Assembly: GCF_024266705.1 (NCBI RefSeq)
Contig: NZ_CP100757.1
Coordinates: 682,001 to 746,000, forward strand
DNA length: 64,000 bases
Source of the DNA: Natrinema gelatinilyticum
GTDB taxonomy: Archaea; Halobacteriota; Halobacteria; Halobacteriales; Natrialbaceae
Reading direction: 5' to 3'
In this document: piece after piece, positions 17,377-25,984 of the stretch
How the letters are laid out: every line of letters starts with the position of its first letter
Numbering within the stretch: position 1 is the first letter of the stretch
Position numbers and translations under genes: made by a program
Notes under the pieces: model-generated
What the model was told of the DNA's origin: nothing
What the model saw: only the letters and a program-made list of their open reading frames with translations
The model's database searches: none

Positions 17377-18831
17377 ATGGGTACAGACGACTTCGAAAAT
17401 CCTCGAGAGAACACGGGGAAATCGAAGGATGGGCCAACCGAAGATGGTACTCCCTCATCGGACTCTTCTGAGCGACCGGAATCTCTCTCTTCGAGCGAAT
17501 CGGAAGCGGCCGATGATTCGCAATCGATCGAGGATGATTCGCAATCGATCGAGGATATGTTACTGGAGTTCGATCAGCAAGAAGGACTCATTCGCGACCG
17601 GTCACTGCTCGATCCGAATCATATCGTTGAAGAAGATAGAATCGTCGGTCGGGACAGTCAACTCCAGGAAGTGACCAAAATGCTTCGAGTTGCACTCGGC
17701 GACAATCGACCGCCGAATCTCTTTCTCTACGGTCCGTCGGGAACCGGAAAGTCGCTCATCACGAAAGCTGTCTGTAAGAATATCAGTGAAATCTGCGAAA
17801 CACGAGATATCCGATTTGGGACAATCGAAGTGAATTGCCAGGATCTTGATACACTTGGTGTCGCTATTTACGAACTGGCAAATTGTGCTGCTGACGAGGC
17901 GCAAGTCGAAGTCGAGGTTCCGAAACACGGCGTCGCAACCAAGGAAAAATGGGACGAACTCTATCGTATCGTCAACGAAAATTTCGATTCCGCGGTCTTC
18001 GTCCTCGACGAACTCGATATGCTCGTTGGTCGCCGAGACAAGCAAGAGCCGGCGTTCTCACGGCTTCTCTATCAACTGTCGCGAGCGGGTGCCAACAACG
18101 AACTCACTGCACACATATCCGTCGTTGCAATCTCCAACGATACGAAAATGATGGAATCCGTGGGCAGCCGTGCCCTGAGTTCGTTCACGCCTGAAGACGT
18201 TCACTTCGACGATTACGACGCTAATCAGCTACAGTCGATTCTCAGACGGCGCCAAGACGCGTTCTTCGAAAACGTTCTCGATGAAGACGTGATTCCGTTG
18301 GCAGCAGCATTCGCGGCCCAGACACACGGTGATGCGCGGAAAGCGATCGATCTCATGCGCGTTGCAGGTGAACTCGCAGAACGGGAAGGAGACGACAACG
18401 TACGCGAAGTCCACGTCCGTCAGGCCCAGGACAAAGTCGAAAAGAACCGTGTCCTCGAGGTCGTTCGTGGTATCAGCACACAGAAGAAACTGTGTCTCTA
18501 CGCGACTGCGGCTGTCGCCGCCGAGACGGCCAACGAAGCTGCTCGCAGTACGACCGGGTACCGTGTCTACCAGTTCCTCACGGACGCGATCGACGCCGAG
18601 CAGTATCACCAGGAGACGTACGTGAACAAGATGAAGGAAATGACGACGTACTCGCTGGTTGATTTCGAGCGGCGGAGCCACGGGCCGAGTTCCGGGATGT
18701 TCCTCGAGTTTCAGTTCGGCGAACGACCTGAGACGATCCTCGAGACGCTGCGCGAGGATTCGCGGATCAACGTCGTCTCCCCGGGCGAGGTCTCGAGTGT
18801 GGTAAAGGCACAGATTCGGGACGAAACGTAA
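17377..18831 (+). CDS. orc: Orc1/Cdc6 replication initiator
   Basis: A 484-residue AAA+ initiator that binds origin boxes and loads the MCM helicase. It has an acidic Ser-rich N-terminal extension (1-65, containing a duplicated DDSQSIE unit), then the AAA+ core with Walker A GPSGTGKS (119-126), Walker B VFVLDELDML (Asp211-Glu212), sensor-1 VVAISND, and the arginine-containing SRALSSF segment. A lid and a C-terminal winged-helix domain (about 370-480, with TGYRVYQFLTDAI) follow. ATG 17377 is chosen because the frame upstream runs through origin box 8. The gene lies within the box array, as expected for an initiator dedicated to this origin. Confidence 0.93.
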   Translation: MGTDDFENPRENTGKSKDGPTEDGTPSSDSSERPESLSSSESEAADDSQSIEDDSQSIEDMLLEFDQQEGLIRDRSLLDPNHIVEEDRIVGRDSQLQEVTKMLRVALGDNRPPNLFLYGPSGTGKSLITKAVCKNISEICETRDIRFGTIEVNCQDLDTLGVAIYELANCAADEAQVEVEVPKHGVATKEKWDELYRIVNENFDSAVFVLDELDMLVGRRDKQEPAFSRLLYQLSRAGANNELTAHISVVAISNDTKMMESVGSRALSSFTPEDVHFDDYDANQLQSILRRRQDAFFENVLDEDVIPLAAAFAAQTHGDARKAIDLMRVAGELAEREGDDNVREVHVRQAQDKVEKNRVLEVVRGISTQKKLCLYATAAVAAETANEAARSTTGYRVYQFLTDAIDAEQYHQETYVNKMKEMTTYSLVDFERRSHGPSSGMFLEFQFGERPETILETLREDSRINVVSPGEVSSVVKAQIRDET

Positions 18832-18896
18832 CCCGCGTGGAATCATGCGACGTGACATACGCTTCGACAGTCAATCCTCCGCATCATGCGTCAACG

Positions 18897-18918
18897 ACAC
18901 ACTGCTATCGAAGTGAAC
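18897..18918 (+). repeat. Origin recognition box 9 (degenerate)
   Basis: Reads acacactgctatcgaagtga then ac. It keeps the CTATCGAAGTG core but not the CCCCT. It lies 66 bases past the initiator stop codon. Confidence 0.5.
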
Positions 18919-19093
18919 GTCACCTCGACATCTTCTATTTCCGCCCAGCTCGAGACGAGCGACGGCCCGACTGAAACAGTTCGATCAGCTTCCCGACCGC
19001 CGATTCGATGGCCCCATCCGTGTGGTTAATCAATTATTTCGTCTTTTCTCAGACATCGAATCACCATCACATATCTCCATCGAACCCCGTATC

Positions 19094-19114
19094 ACACACC
19101 TCTATCGATGTGTA
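19094..19114 (+). repeat. Origin recognition box 10
   Basis: ACACACCTCTATCGATGTGT, one change from consensus in the left half. Confidence 0.75.
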
Positions 19115-19205
19115 TTTAGTGCGGATAGCCGACGGTAATTTGACTTTGCTACTGACCGCCGTATGGGCTTTCTCTCCGTTATCTCGAGCACAAGTCAATT
19201 CGAAT

Positions 19206-19226
19206 ACCCTCCTCTATCGATGTGTT
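19206..19226 (+). repeat. Origin recognition box 11
   Basis: Right half CCTCTATCGATGTGTT is exact while the left half (accct) is shifted. It is followed by a T run. Confidence 0.7.
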
Positions 19227-19248
19227 TTTTCAAATATTGAGAACAATG

Positions 19249-19269
19249 ACACCCCTCTATCGAAGTGTA
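19249..19269 (+). repeat. Origin recognition box 12
   Basis: Exact consensus except the last base. Only about 45 bases separate it from the right-end hairpin of the IS200/IS605-type element. Confidence 0.85.
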
Positions 19270-19314
19270 TCTACTTCTCAATCTCGACTCTTGGCGTTGC
19301 CTCCAGTGTCAACT

Positions 19315-19337
19315 GCCTCGGGGTCAAGCCCCGAGGC
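19315..19337 (-). repeat. Subterminal hairpin, tnpB 3' side
   Basis: Nine-base perfect stem with a tcaag loop, 29 bases beyond the tnpB stop. It could be both the transposition end structure and part of the putative guide RNA. Confidence 0.75.
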
Positions 19338-19365
19338 TTGTCAGTGAACTCCCGCTCTGCCGCAC

Positions 19366-20583
19366 TTAGGCGGAGGCGTTGAAATCGCCGTTCGCGTTCA
19401 CCGTTCCTGACTTCAGGGCCAGTTGACTGGTGGCCCGTCCAGAACCAGACTTGAGCCAGTTCTGGACAAGACGCCACGCCACATTCCGCGCAGCGTTGTA
19501 ATCCGCGTGCAACTCCTTCCCGCACTTCAAACACTCGAACTCGTCACTATCACGGTTGTCCTCGTGAGTGAACCCACACTCGCCGTGACTGCACCGCTGG
19601 GACGTGTACTGGGGAGCGACGGTTTCGACTTCGATACCGTGTTCTTCGGCCTTGTACTCGACTTGGCGCTGAACCTCACGGAATGCCCACTGCTGGAATT
19701 TCGAGGCGTTCGAGATGCGCGTCCAAATCCACGTCAACCGCTCGAACGCGATGTGCGTACAGTCGTTCTCAACGGCCTCTCGAACGATACCGTTAGACAC
19801 GTCGTGTAGGCGGTGGCGACTCCACTCGGCGAGCTTGTCACCGATTGACTGGATGGTGAGGTGAGCCGAGCGAGTGCCCGTCTGTTCCAGGTTTCCACGG
19901 CGACGTTCGTACTCGTCGCGCTTGTGGTTCAATTCGTCCGCGTTTCCAAGGTACACTCCAGTGCTGGTGACGGCAACGTATCCATCCACGTTGAGGTCAA
20001 CGCCGAGAACCACTCCGTTCTCGGTCTGCTCATCAGTAACAGGCTCAACTTCTTTCTCAATGGCAACGTGGAGGTAGTATTCACCATCACGCTTGTGGAG
20101 CGTAGCCTCTTTCTTCTCCCAGTCATCCTCGTTCCAGTACTCCTCAAACGGTGTATCCTCGTCGTCGTGTGGCAGGACGTACTCGGCTGTCACGCGGTCG
20201 CCAGTGGTGGCGAGTGTTACGTGGTCGTCGTTGTACGTGATGGTACGTCCGTTGTACACGATGACGGTGCCTCGGAACTCTGGTTTGCTTGTGTTCTTGT
20301 CGTCTTCGAGCAAGTCCTTGCAGTTCGACAAGGCGTCGGCGGCGAGGTTTCTCGCGGATTGAACGAGGCTGGCTTGGAGATTGGTTTTCTCGCGGACTTC
20401 GGTGTACGTGGCTTTGTGAAGTTTGTTTTTGGCTTTGATGAGGTGGTCTGGGTCGTCGCTCCAGCCGTAGTCTGCGACGTGTTGGGCGGCTTGGCGGAAC
20501 TCCTCGAATGTTTGGTCAACATCCGAGTGTCGTGACTCGGGGACGTTGAGTTTGACTTGGATGTTCCTGACCACCTCTGCCAT
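19366..20583 (-). CDS. tnpB: TnpB, RNA-guided nuclease of an IS200/IS605-type element
   Basis: A 405-residue TnpB. The split RuvC nuclease is complete: Asp196 (LGVDLNVDGYVAV), Glu281 (HIAFERL) and Asp361 (HADYNAARNVAW). A zinc finger with Cys331, Cys336, Cys351 and Cys354 lies between the last two. TnpB proteins are guide-RNA-dependent DNA nucleases that favour retention of their element. The gene is intact with no stop or shift. It uses ATG at 20583, about 130 bases inside the probable element end. Its 3' end faces the origin box array. Confidence 0.92.
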   Translation of the reverse strand: MAEVVRNIQVKLNVPESRHSDVDQTFEEFRQAAQHVADYGWSDDPDHLIKAKNKLHKATYTEVREKTNLQASLVQSARNLAADALSNCKDLLEDDKNTSKPEFRGTVIVYNGRTITYNDDHVTLATTGDRVTAEYVLPHDDEDTPFEEYWNEDDWEKKEATLHKRDGEYYLHVAIEKEVEPVTDEQTENGVVLGVDLNVDGYVAVTSTGVYLGNADELNHKRDEYERRRGNLEQTGTRSAHLTIQSIGDKLAEWSRHRLHDVSNGIVREAVENDCTHIAFERLTWIWTRISNASKFQQWAFREVQRQVEYKAEEHGIEVETVAPQYTSQRCSHGECGFTHEDNRDSDEFECLKCGKELHADYNAARNVAWRLVQNWLKSGSGRATSQLALKSGTVNANGDFNASA

Positions 20584-20686
20584 ACTTCATTAGATGGTGT
20601 GATATTATTTAGTGGTTGATGTTTGGTAGCGTGGAGGAGTTGGCCGTGCTGTAAGGCGTGGTTTGTTTCCCAAGTGTCGCCTTCCT

Positions 20687-20707
20687 CCCCGAGGTCAAGC
20701 CTCGGGG
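20687..20707 (-). repeat. Subterminal hairpin, tnpB 5' side
   Basis: Eight-base perfect stem (ccccgagg/cctcgggg) with the same tcaag loop as the 3'-side hairpin. Confidence 0.7.
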
Positions 20708-20828
20708 TATCCGCCTCGACCTCTGATGAAAGGAGAGAAAATCCAACCTCGACGATCCTTCTTCACACCTGTTTGTGATCCTCGGATTGTTCAGTCCCTG
20801 GGTCCGACGTTAGCGATGCGGCGTGACG

Positions 20829-21596
20829 CTACTGGGCGGCGATCCCCCCGTCAGCGACGTGGACCTCTCCCGTAACGTACCCGGCCGCATCGCTCGCGAG
20901 GTAGACCGCACTCGCAGCGATCTCGTCCGGATCGGCGAACCGGTTCTGCGGGATCGTCTCGAGGATGTCGTCGCGGATATCCTCGTTTTCGCGAACGCCC
21001 TTGGTAAACTCCGTTTTCACGTAGCCAGGCGCCAGGGCGTTCACGCGGATCTGTGGCGTCCACTCGACCGCGAGAGATTTCGTCATCCCGACCATCGCGT
21101 GTTTCGATGCGGTATACGGCGTCTGATAGGGGAGTGCCACGACGCCGCCGACACTGGCTACGTTTACGATGGACCCGGTCCCATCGCGTTCGTCGACCCG
21201 TCGGCCGAACTCACGCGCACAGTGGAACGCTCCGGTGACGTTCACGTCCATAATCTTCTTCCACGTCTCGAGGTCTAGATTTCGCGCGTTTCCGAAGAAC
21301 GGATTGACCCCAGCGTTATTAACGAGCACGTCGACGTCTCCGAGCGTCGCCTCGACGTCGTCGAACATCGCCTCGACGGCTGCCACGTCGGTCACGTCAA
21401 GCGGGCGCGGGTGGGCGGTCCCGCCCGCCTCCTCGATACGGTCCCCCGTCTCCTCGAGAGCGTCTTCCGACCGTGCGACTGGTGCGACGTCCGCACCGGC
21501 CTCGGCCATCGCCACCGCGATTTCTTCGCCGATACCACGACTTCCGCCCGTCACTACTGCGACACGGCCTTTCAGAGAGAATGCGTCGAGTCCCAT
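20829..21596 (-). CDS. SDR family oxidoreductase (FabG-like)
   Basis: A 255-residue classical short-chain dehydrogenase. The cofactor motif VVTGGSRGIGEEIA, the NNAG motif (DVLVNNAGVNPFFG), the catalytic Ser and YxxxK (NVASVGG...YTASKHAMVG), and the C-terminal YVTGEVHVADGGIA signature are all intact. It probably oxidises or reduces a hydroxy/keto group with NAD(P). I chose ATG 21596 because it fits the family start and is preceded by a purine-rich aaagggga. The 61-codon upstream extension to 21779 looks unlike the family. The gene is transcribed toward the tnpB element. Confidence 0.88.
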   Translation of the reverse strand: MGLDAFSLKGRVAVVTGGSRGIGEEIAVAMAEAGADVAPVARSEDALEETGDRIEEAGGTAHPRPLDVTDVAAVEAMFDDVEATLGDVDVLVNNAGVNPFFGNARNLDLETWKKIMDVNVTGAFHCAREFGRRVDERDGTGSIVNVASVGGVVALPYQTPYTASKHAMVGMTKSLAVEWTPQIRVNALAPGYVKTEFTKGVRENEDIRDDILETIPQNRFADPDEIAASAVYLASDAAGYVTGEVHVADGGIAAQ

Positions 21597-21884
21597 GGTA
21601 TCCCCTTTCCAAATCTCGGATAAGAACATTTCGCTACACCCTGGACCGTCGTCAGCGTTTGAAAGAAGTCCATCGGCAGTGTATCGATACCGGGCGCTGA
21701 AATCCTCTGGCACGTTGTTGTTGAGAGCAGTCAAATCGTAGCGGTGCGGTATCCAGACGAAACGTTGTTTGATCGCCATATTATCGTCTATTCTATCCGC
21801 GCAGACCTTCTATCCTGTACTTTCGTCGGTTGAGAACCGTTCCTCTATTTTACTCCCCCGAGTTTACCATCGATAGCGACTTCG

Positions 21885-23837
21885 TCAATTCAGTTCGTCA
21901 GCTGTTATCCTCGTATAGCGCTCTGTAATGCCGGAGGCGTCTTCAGGGAGCAGCGCGACGATGAGGTATGGCGAGTACTCGGAAAAGTAATCGACGAGAT
22001 CCGCGATGCGCTCGGAGTCGATCGCTTCCAACGAATCGAGTAGCATGAACGGTACTTCCCGATATACCTCGTGAACGAGAAAGCCGGCCAGCGCGACTAT
22101 CAGGCCGATCACTTCGCGCTCGCTTTCGCTGAGATTCTCCACCGTATCTTCGTATACCGATCCCGTTCCGGATTCTCGGACGAGGTGAAGGTCGAACGTC
22201 GTGTTCTCGTGCCCGCTCGTCTCGGCCCCTTTTCTCTCTATCCAGATGCGTGATATGTTCCGGTAACTGAGTATGTCGAGCACTTCGTCCATATGCTCGT
22301 TGAATTTCGAGACGGATTCCGATTCGAGTTCTGCCACTCGCCCGCGCTCGCGATTGAGCTCCCGGCGAACTTCGTCGAGTTGGTTCTGCAGGTCCGACTT
22401 GTCCGGTAGTAACTCGATCTCCTCGATTTCGTCTTCGATGGACGCTAACTCCTGTTGCTTCTGGCCTTGCTCGTACTGTAATTCGCTGATTCGCTCGTAG
22501 GTCTCCATCAGGTCGCTGTCGCGCAGCTCCTCGGTTTCTGCGACATCCGTTTCGAGTTCGCTGATGGCTTCTCGCACGTCGGACGCTTTCGCTTCGAGGG
22601 ACGCCTTGCGTTCCTTCTTCGATTCGAGTTTACGTTCGACGTCGTTGATCTCGGCTTCGAGCCGTTCCCGCTCGTCGATCGCCTCTCGAATCTCGTCTTG
22701 TTCGTCCTCCAGTTCGGTGATCCGTGACTCGAGATCGGACGATTCGTTTCTCTTTTCTGTCACGACCGACCGCAGTTTCTCCAGTCGATCGGCTATCGCT
22801 CCACGTTCAGCTCGATTGCCACAGGTCCAGCAGGTGACCTCCTGATCCGATTCGGGGGCGAGTTCCGTCACCGGATCGTTGCTGGTGGTTTCTTCGGGTA
22901 AATTCGAAATACTGTCCGAGAGGATGTCCTCGTTGAACTCGACGATCGCAGAGAGGTCAGATGCCGTATTCTCGAGTTCCCGCTTCCGGTTCCGGACGGA
23001 TCGGAGTTTCTCCTGGACAGATTCCAGATCCGCCTCCGTATACTCCGACAGGGTGTCGCGCTCGGCGCGTAGTTCCGCCGGCTGTTCTTCGAGTGCGTCT
23101 ATTTCAGCCGAGACCAGATCGATCTGATCTTCGATCTCGCTTCGCTCCTTTCGCCGCTCGTCGAGCGTATCGACGAGTTCTTCGGCCTCTTCGGCCATTT
23201 CGGCGTCGGCCTCGTATTTCGTGACTTCCGCATGGAGCGTTTCGATCTCCGATTCGAGCGATTCGAGTTCCGCTGAAAGCGTCTGTCGCTGTTCCTCGAG
23301 TTTCGGGAGTCGTTTCGACTGCCGTTCGATGCGATCTAACTCCGCGCTGATCTCGTCGCGTTCGTCTTGCAACCGGTTGATACGTCGTTCGATTTCGGTC
23401 GTGTCCACCGGCCGCATGATGAGTTCCCGGAGTTCGTCTCCGCGCTCAACTGCCAGTCGGGCCGGGTTGTTCTCGAGAAGTGAGATAAAGAGATCGATAA
23501 GTTCGCTGTTCTCCTCGTACGGCTCCCCCGTCACCTGGACGCCGGTCGGTGTCCGTTTGTACTGGCGCGAGTACTCTCTGTCGCCGACGGTGAGCGTGAC
23601 GTGACCTTCGTCAGCGTCGCTTTTGAGCGTCGCATCCGTCCCTCCGAGAATGCCGCTGACCGCTCGGAGAAGGCTCGTTCTGTTGGTCGCGTTTCTCCCG
23701 GTGAGCAAATTGACCCCTCTCTGGAATTCGACGGAACATGCGTCGATACCGCCTATGTTTTCAACGTCTAATTCGACCCTCTCCTCGACGGTCGGTTTCT
23801 GAAGGCTCCCATCGGAATGTGACATTATTTCTATCAT
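21885..23837 (-). CDS. Archaea-specific SMC-related protein (ASRP, Sph3 type)
   Basis: A 650-residue SMC/Rad50-like protein with ABC-ATPase halves at both ends and a long coiled coil (about 145-520). The coil is interrupted by a CWTCGN hook-like motif (Cys336, Cys339). Walker A is degenerate (GRNATNRTS, 47-55, no GKS). The signature LSESEREVIGLIVALAG and a Walker-B-like FMLLDSLEAID are near the C-terminus. This pattern is typical of haloarchaeal ASRPs encoded next to RdfA. In Haloferax volcanii the comparable SMC-like protein at the rdfA locus takes part in cell-shape control. Start is ATG 23837; ATG four codons later is also possible. Confidence 0.88.
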   Translation of the reverse strand: MIEIMSHSDGSLQKPTVEERVELDVENIGGIDACSVEFQRGVNLLTGRNATNRTSLLRAVSGILGGTDATLKSDADEGHVTLTVGDREYSRQYKRTPTGVQVTGEPYEENSELIDLFISLLENNPARLAVERGDELRELIMRPVDTTEIERRINRLQDERDEISAELDRIERQSKRLPKLEEQRQTLSAELESLESEIETLHAEVTKYEADAEMAEEAEELVDTLDERRKERSEIEDQIDLVSAEIDALEEQPAELRAERDTLSEYTEADLESVQEKLRSVRNRKRELENTASDLSAIVEFNEDILSDSISNLPEETTSNDPVTELAPESDQEVTCWTCGNRAERGAIADRLEKLRSVVTEKRNESSDLESRITELEDEQDEIREAIDERERLEAEINDVERKLESKKERKASLEAKASDVREAISELETDVAETEELRDSDLMETYERISELQYEQGQKQQELASIEDEIEEIELLPDKSDLQNQLDEVRRELNRERGRVAELESESVSKFNEHMDEVLDILSYRNISRIWIERKGAETSGHENTTFDLHLVRESGTGSVYEDTVENLSESEREVIGLIVALAGFLVHEVYREVPFMLLDSLEAIDSERIADLVDYFSEYSPYLIVALLPEDASGITERYTRITADELN

Positions 23838-24103
23838 CGTCCCCCTTCCATTTATATTCTCCGACCGAGCTTTGTTTACAAAAGCATAAGTGAGAATAGA
23901 ACTAATTCCTTTCGAGAGAGAGTTCTGGTACGAGATGGAATATGGCCTCTCGTTTCAGAACGGTGTCCGAATTCGGCGAATACGTTCGGTGTCATCGTTC
24001 ACATGTATCGGCCGAATGAGGATTGTGAGAACGTGGTCGTAAACGAGAGCGGGGAACCGAGACGTGCGACACGTGAGACAGCGGGGTCGATTCGGTTGGC
24101 TCG

Positions 24104-24766
24104 TCAGTGGGTAGTCGATTCGGTCGACTCGTCAGCGTAACACTTGCAGGAACCGTCCTCGAGTAACTCCCCAAATCGGTACGTAGTGCCACACTCGGAA
24201 CACGTAATCTGAATCAGGACGGACACCTCGACGTCGCGAATTGCCACGATTTCTGCGCTTACGAGTCGAGATATCGTCTGCTCGACGACCCGCCCACACC
24301 GGGTTCGGGCCCACTCGATCGTATTTCGGGCTGTTTCGCCCGTAATTCGGGTCTGACGGGTCGTATCGATGTGTAAGCAGTCGTTGAGATGGGACCGAAC
24401 GGTCGGGTGTGTAACCCAGTCCGACTCGATGCGTTCGAGATCGATGCCGTGTTGCTCAAAGCGTTTACGGACGCGCGCTTCCCGGTCGGGCGGCGTTTCG
24501 TCGCTCGTAAGGGTTTCGTACACTGCCGATAGTGCATCGTCGGTGCTCACTGCTCCGTACGCGACATTCGTGAGGTCGGTCTCGGCGTCGGCGAGCGCCG
24601 CTTCGAGGACTCGCGTGTTGATATAATCGGCAAGGGCTCGAAGGCTCTCGTTCTTTGCGTCACGGCGATGTCGAAGCTCCTCGTTCAGTCCGGCGAGATC
24701 GTACCGATCGATATTGCGGCCGATTTTGCACGAGCAATGCGTCTCGCTCTCCATCGGCTCACTCAT
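24104..24766 (-). CDS. rdfA: Rod-determining factor RdfA family protein
   Basis: A 220-residue cytosolic protein matching the haloarchaeal RdfA family in its parts: an N-terminal CSCKIGRNIDRYDLAGL motif, the LRALADYINTRVLEAAL helix, a central RVRKRFEQHGIDLERIESDW then THPTVRSHLN segment, and a C-terminal zinc-binding-like region (CSECGTTYRFGELL and CKC). In Haloferax volcanii RdfA is needed for rod-shaped cells. It lies 266 bases upstream of the SMC-like gene on the same strand; the two commonly occur together, which supports a joint role. No DNA-binding fold is obvious. Confidence 0.85.
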   Translation of the reverse strand: MSEPMESETHCSCKIGRNIDRYDLAGLNEELRHRRDAKNESLRALADYINTRVLEAALADAETDLTNVAYGAVSTDDALSAVYETLTSDETPPDREARVRKRFEQHGIDLERIESDWVTHPTVRSHLNDCLHIDTTRQTRITGETARNTIEWARTRCGRVVEQTISRLVSAEIVAIRDVEVSVLIQITCSECGTTYRFGELLEDGSCKCYADESTESTTH

Positions 24767-25984
24767 CTGGGCACTCCCTCCAGACGATCTGTCCGTGACC
24801 GCACCATCTCCGAGTCGACATGTTCACCTTCCCCGAGGTGTGTCACGGATAAAACAGTGTCCCTTCCGACGACTCACTCCAGATCCCCCTCGTCTGCTTT
24901 CCAACCAGCCTGTTGGAAAATACATCTGCACCCTCCTCATTGCCACGAAAGGTCGTTCCGCGATTCGAAACAAAGGAGATTCGTCTCTGCTCTGGCTCGA
25001 TTGGTGGGCGGCCGTTCGCATCGAGTCCGATCCGTTCGTGCGAAATCAGTGACCCCGACGGGTGTGCCGACCCCCCGACGCAGCGTTCGGTGATGGTTGC
25101 GAAACCCCGGTTGGGGAGAGTGGGTCCGTTGCTGGCGGCCCCGAACGCGTGACTGGTCTAGGTTCCTCCCGAAGTAGTATTCGGGACTACTCCGATCGCT
25201 GTGTTCGATAACATCGAACATGCAACTGTTTGTCAGTGGGAATGTGTTCCCCGGGAGTCGCAACCTGATCGTTCCTTTCGATTCATTTTGTCGTATTCGA
25301 ATTGATTTCCGGGATGAAATTCGAAAGCGGCTCAATTCAGGCCATCAGAAGCGCGTGTTCCTGTTTCCGGAAAGGCTGACTTGCCATCTCTCGGCAGCCA
25401 CAACTGCGACTCATCGGTTCCTGGATGGCGAACGGACCGCCATCCTCGATGCAACCGGTCGTCTGATCAAGCACGGAACGTCTTTTCGATGCGAGCAAAT
25501 GGACTCCTGACCGCACTCGAACGATGCGATACAGTGACTCGTCGACATGGCGTCGAACGCGGCCCGTTGTCCGAACGAACTGCGGGTGCTGGCCACCGCT
25601 CGAAACGCGCCTCAACACACCGATGACCGCCACCCATTGATGGCCGAACACACAGATGACGAACACACCCTCGCGGGCCACAAGGAAGCTACTAACTTGC
25701 CCTTCAATGTCGAGGAGTACACCGATATGCTCGCTGGGTTAGAATCAGACCTCGGTCGAACGAATCGACGACCGAATGATGTGTCGGTCGAGAGGTCTGC
25801 ACTCCAGCGTCGGATCGGCCTCGAGCCGACACGTTTCGATTGCAACGCCAGTCTAACGAAGATATCTCCGATCGAAGCGGCTGACAGACACCGCTATCGA
25901 AGTGAACAACTGTCGGCGACCTGGAGAACAGCCGGTCGGGAGGATACCTTTTTGAACGTCGCCGCGAAATCCGACGACGAATCG
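24767..25984. other. 1.2-kb stretch without a recognised gene upstream of an MFS transporter
   Basis: Open frames occur on both strands but none matches a family or has convincing haloarchaeal composition. The frame of the downstream transporter is open from 25547, but its first 146 codons look unlike a transporter N-terminus. A 19-bp perfect-armed dyad TGTTCGATAACATCGAACA lies at 25202-25220 and may be an operator. An origin-box-like sequence acaccgctatcgaagtgaac lies at 25888-25907. The stretch may contain decayed genes. Confidence 0.35.
25202..25220. promoter_or_regulatory. 19-bp palindrome, possible operator
   Basis: TGTTCGATAACATCGAACA has eight-base arms that pair perfectly around AAC. 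It is isolated in a gene-poor stretch, with no clear gene start within 300 bases, so its target is uncertain. Confidence 0.3.

Larger units (their letters stand above)
14632..19269. other. Replication origin region: orc1/cdc6 gene flanked by an origin-recognition-box array
   Basis: About twelve copies of a motif with consensus ACACCCCTCTATCGAAGTGT, or the variant ending CGATGTGT, lie on both sides of an orc1/cdc6 gene: eight upstream (14632-17340) and four downstream (18897-19269). Most are direct-oriented; three upstream copies (14996, 17133, 17321) are inverted. AT-rich stretches suitable for duplex unwinding lie at about 16290-16400 and 16725-16880 between boxes. An initiator gene inside an array of repeated boxes is the standard layout of haloarchaeal origins. 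The repeats are irregularly spaced (tens to hundreds of bases) and so are not a CRISPR. An IS1595-type element splits the upstream array. Confidence 0.88.
19290..20720 (-). mobile_element. tnpB-only IS200/IS605-type element (IS1341 group), approximate ends
   Basis: A tnpB gene read on the minus strand with no tnpA beside it. Hairpins characteristic of this superfamily lie near both ends: 20687-20707 (ccccgagg, loop tcaag, cctcgggg) on the tnpB 5' side, and 19315-19337 (gcctcgggg, loop tcaag, ccccgaggc) on the 3' side. Both share the same stem and loop sequence. The exact termini are not fixed by inverted repeats, as expected for this group, so the coordinates are estimates. The segment just past the 3' end of tnpB (19290-19370) is where an omega/reRNA guide would be encoded. 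Confidence 0.7.

Noticed and set aside
14632..19269. Repeated 21-bp motifs as a CRISPR array
   Set aside because: Spacing is irregular (about 20 to over 1500 bases), orientation varies, the motifs flank an orc1/cdc6 gene, and no cas genes are present.
19861..20535. 224-codon plus-strand ORF resembling a hydrophobic protein
   Set aside because: Antisense of tnpB; the Val/Leu richness comes from the complementary codons of Asp/Asn/His-rich TnpB sequence.
20829..24766. A novel defence island around the SMC-like gene
   Set aside because: The SMC-like protein with RdfA fits the known cell-shape pair, and no nuclease, methylase or helicase partner is nearby apart from the transposon-encoded TnpB.
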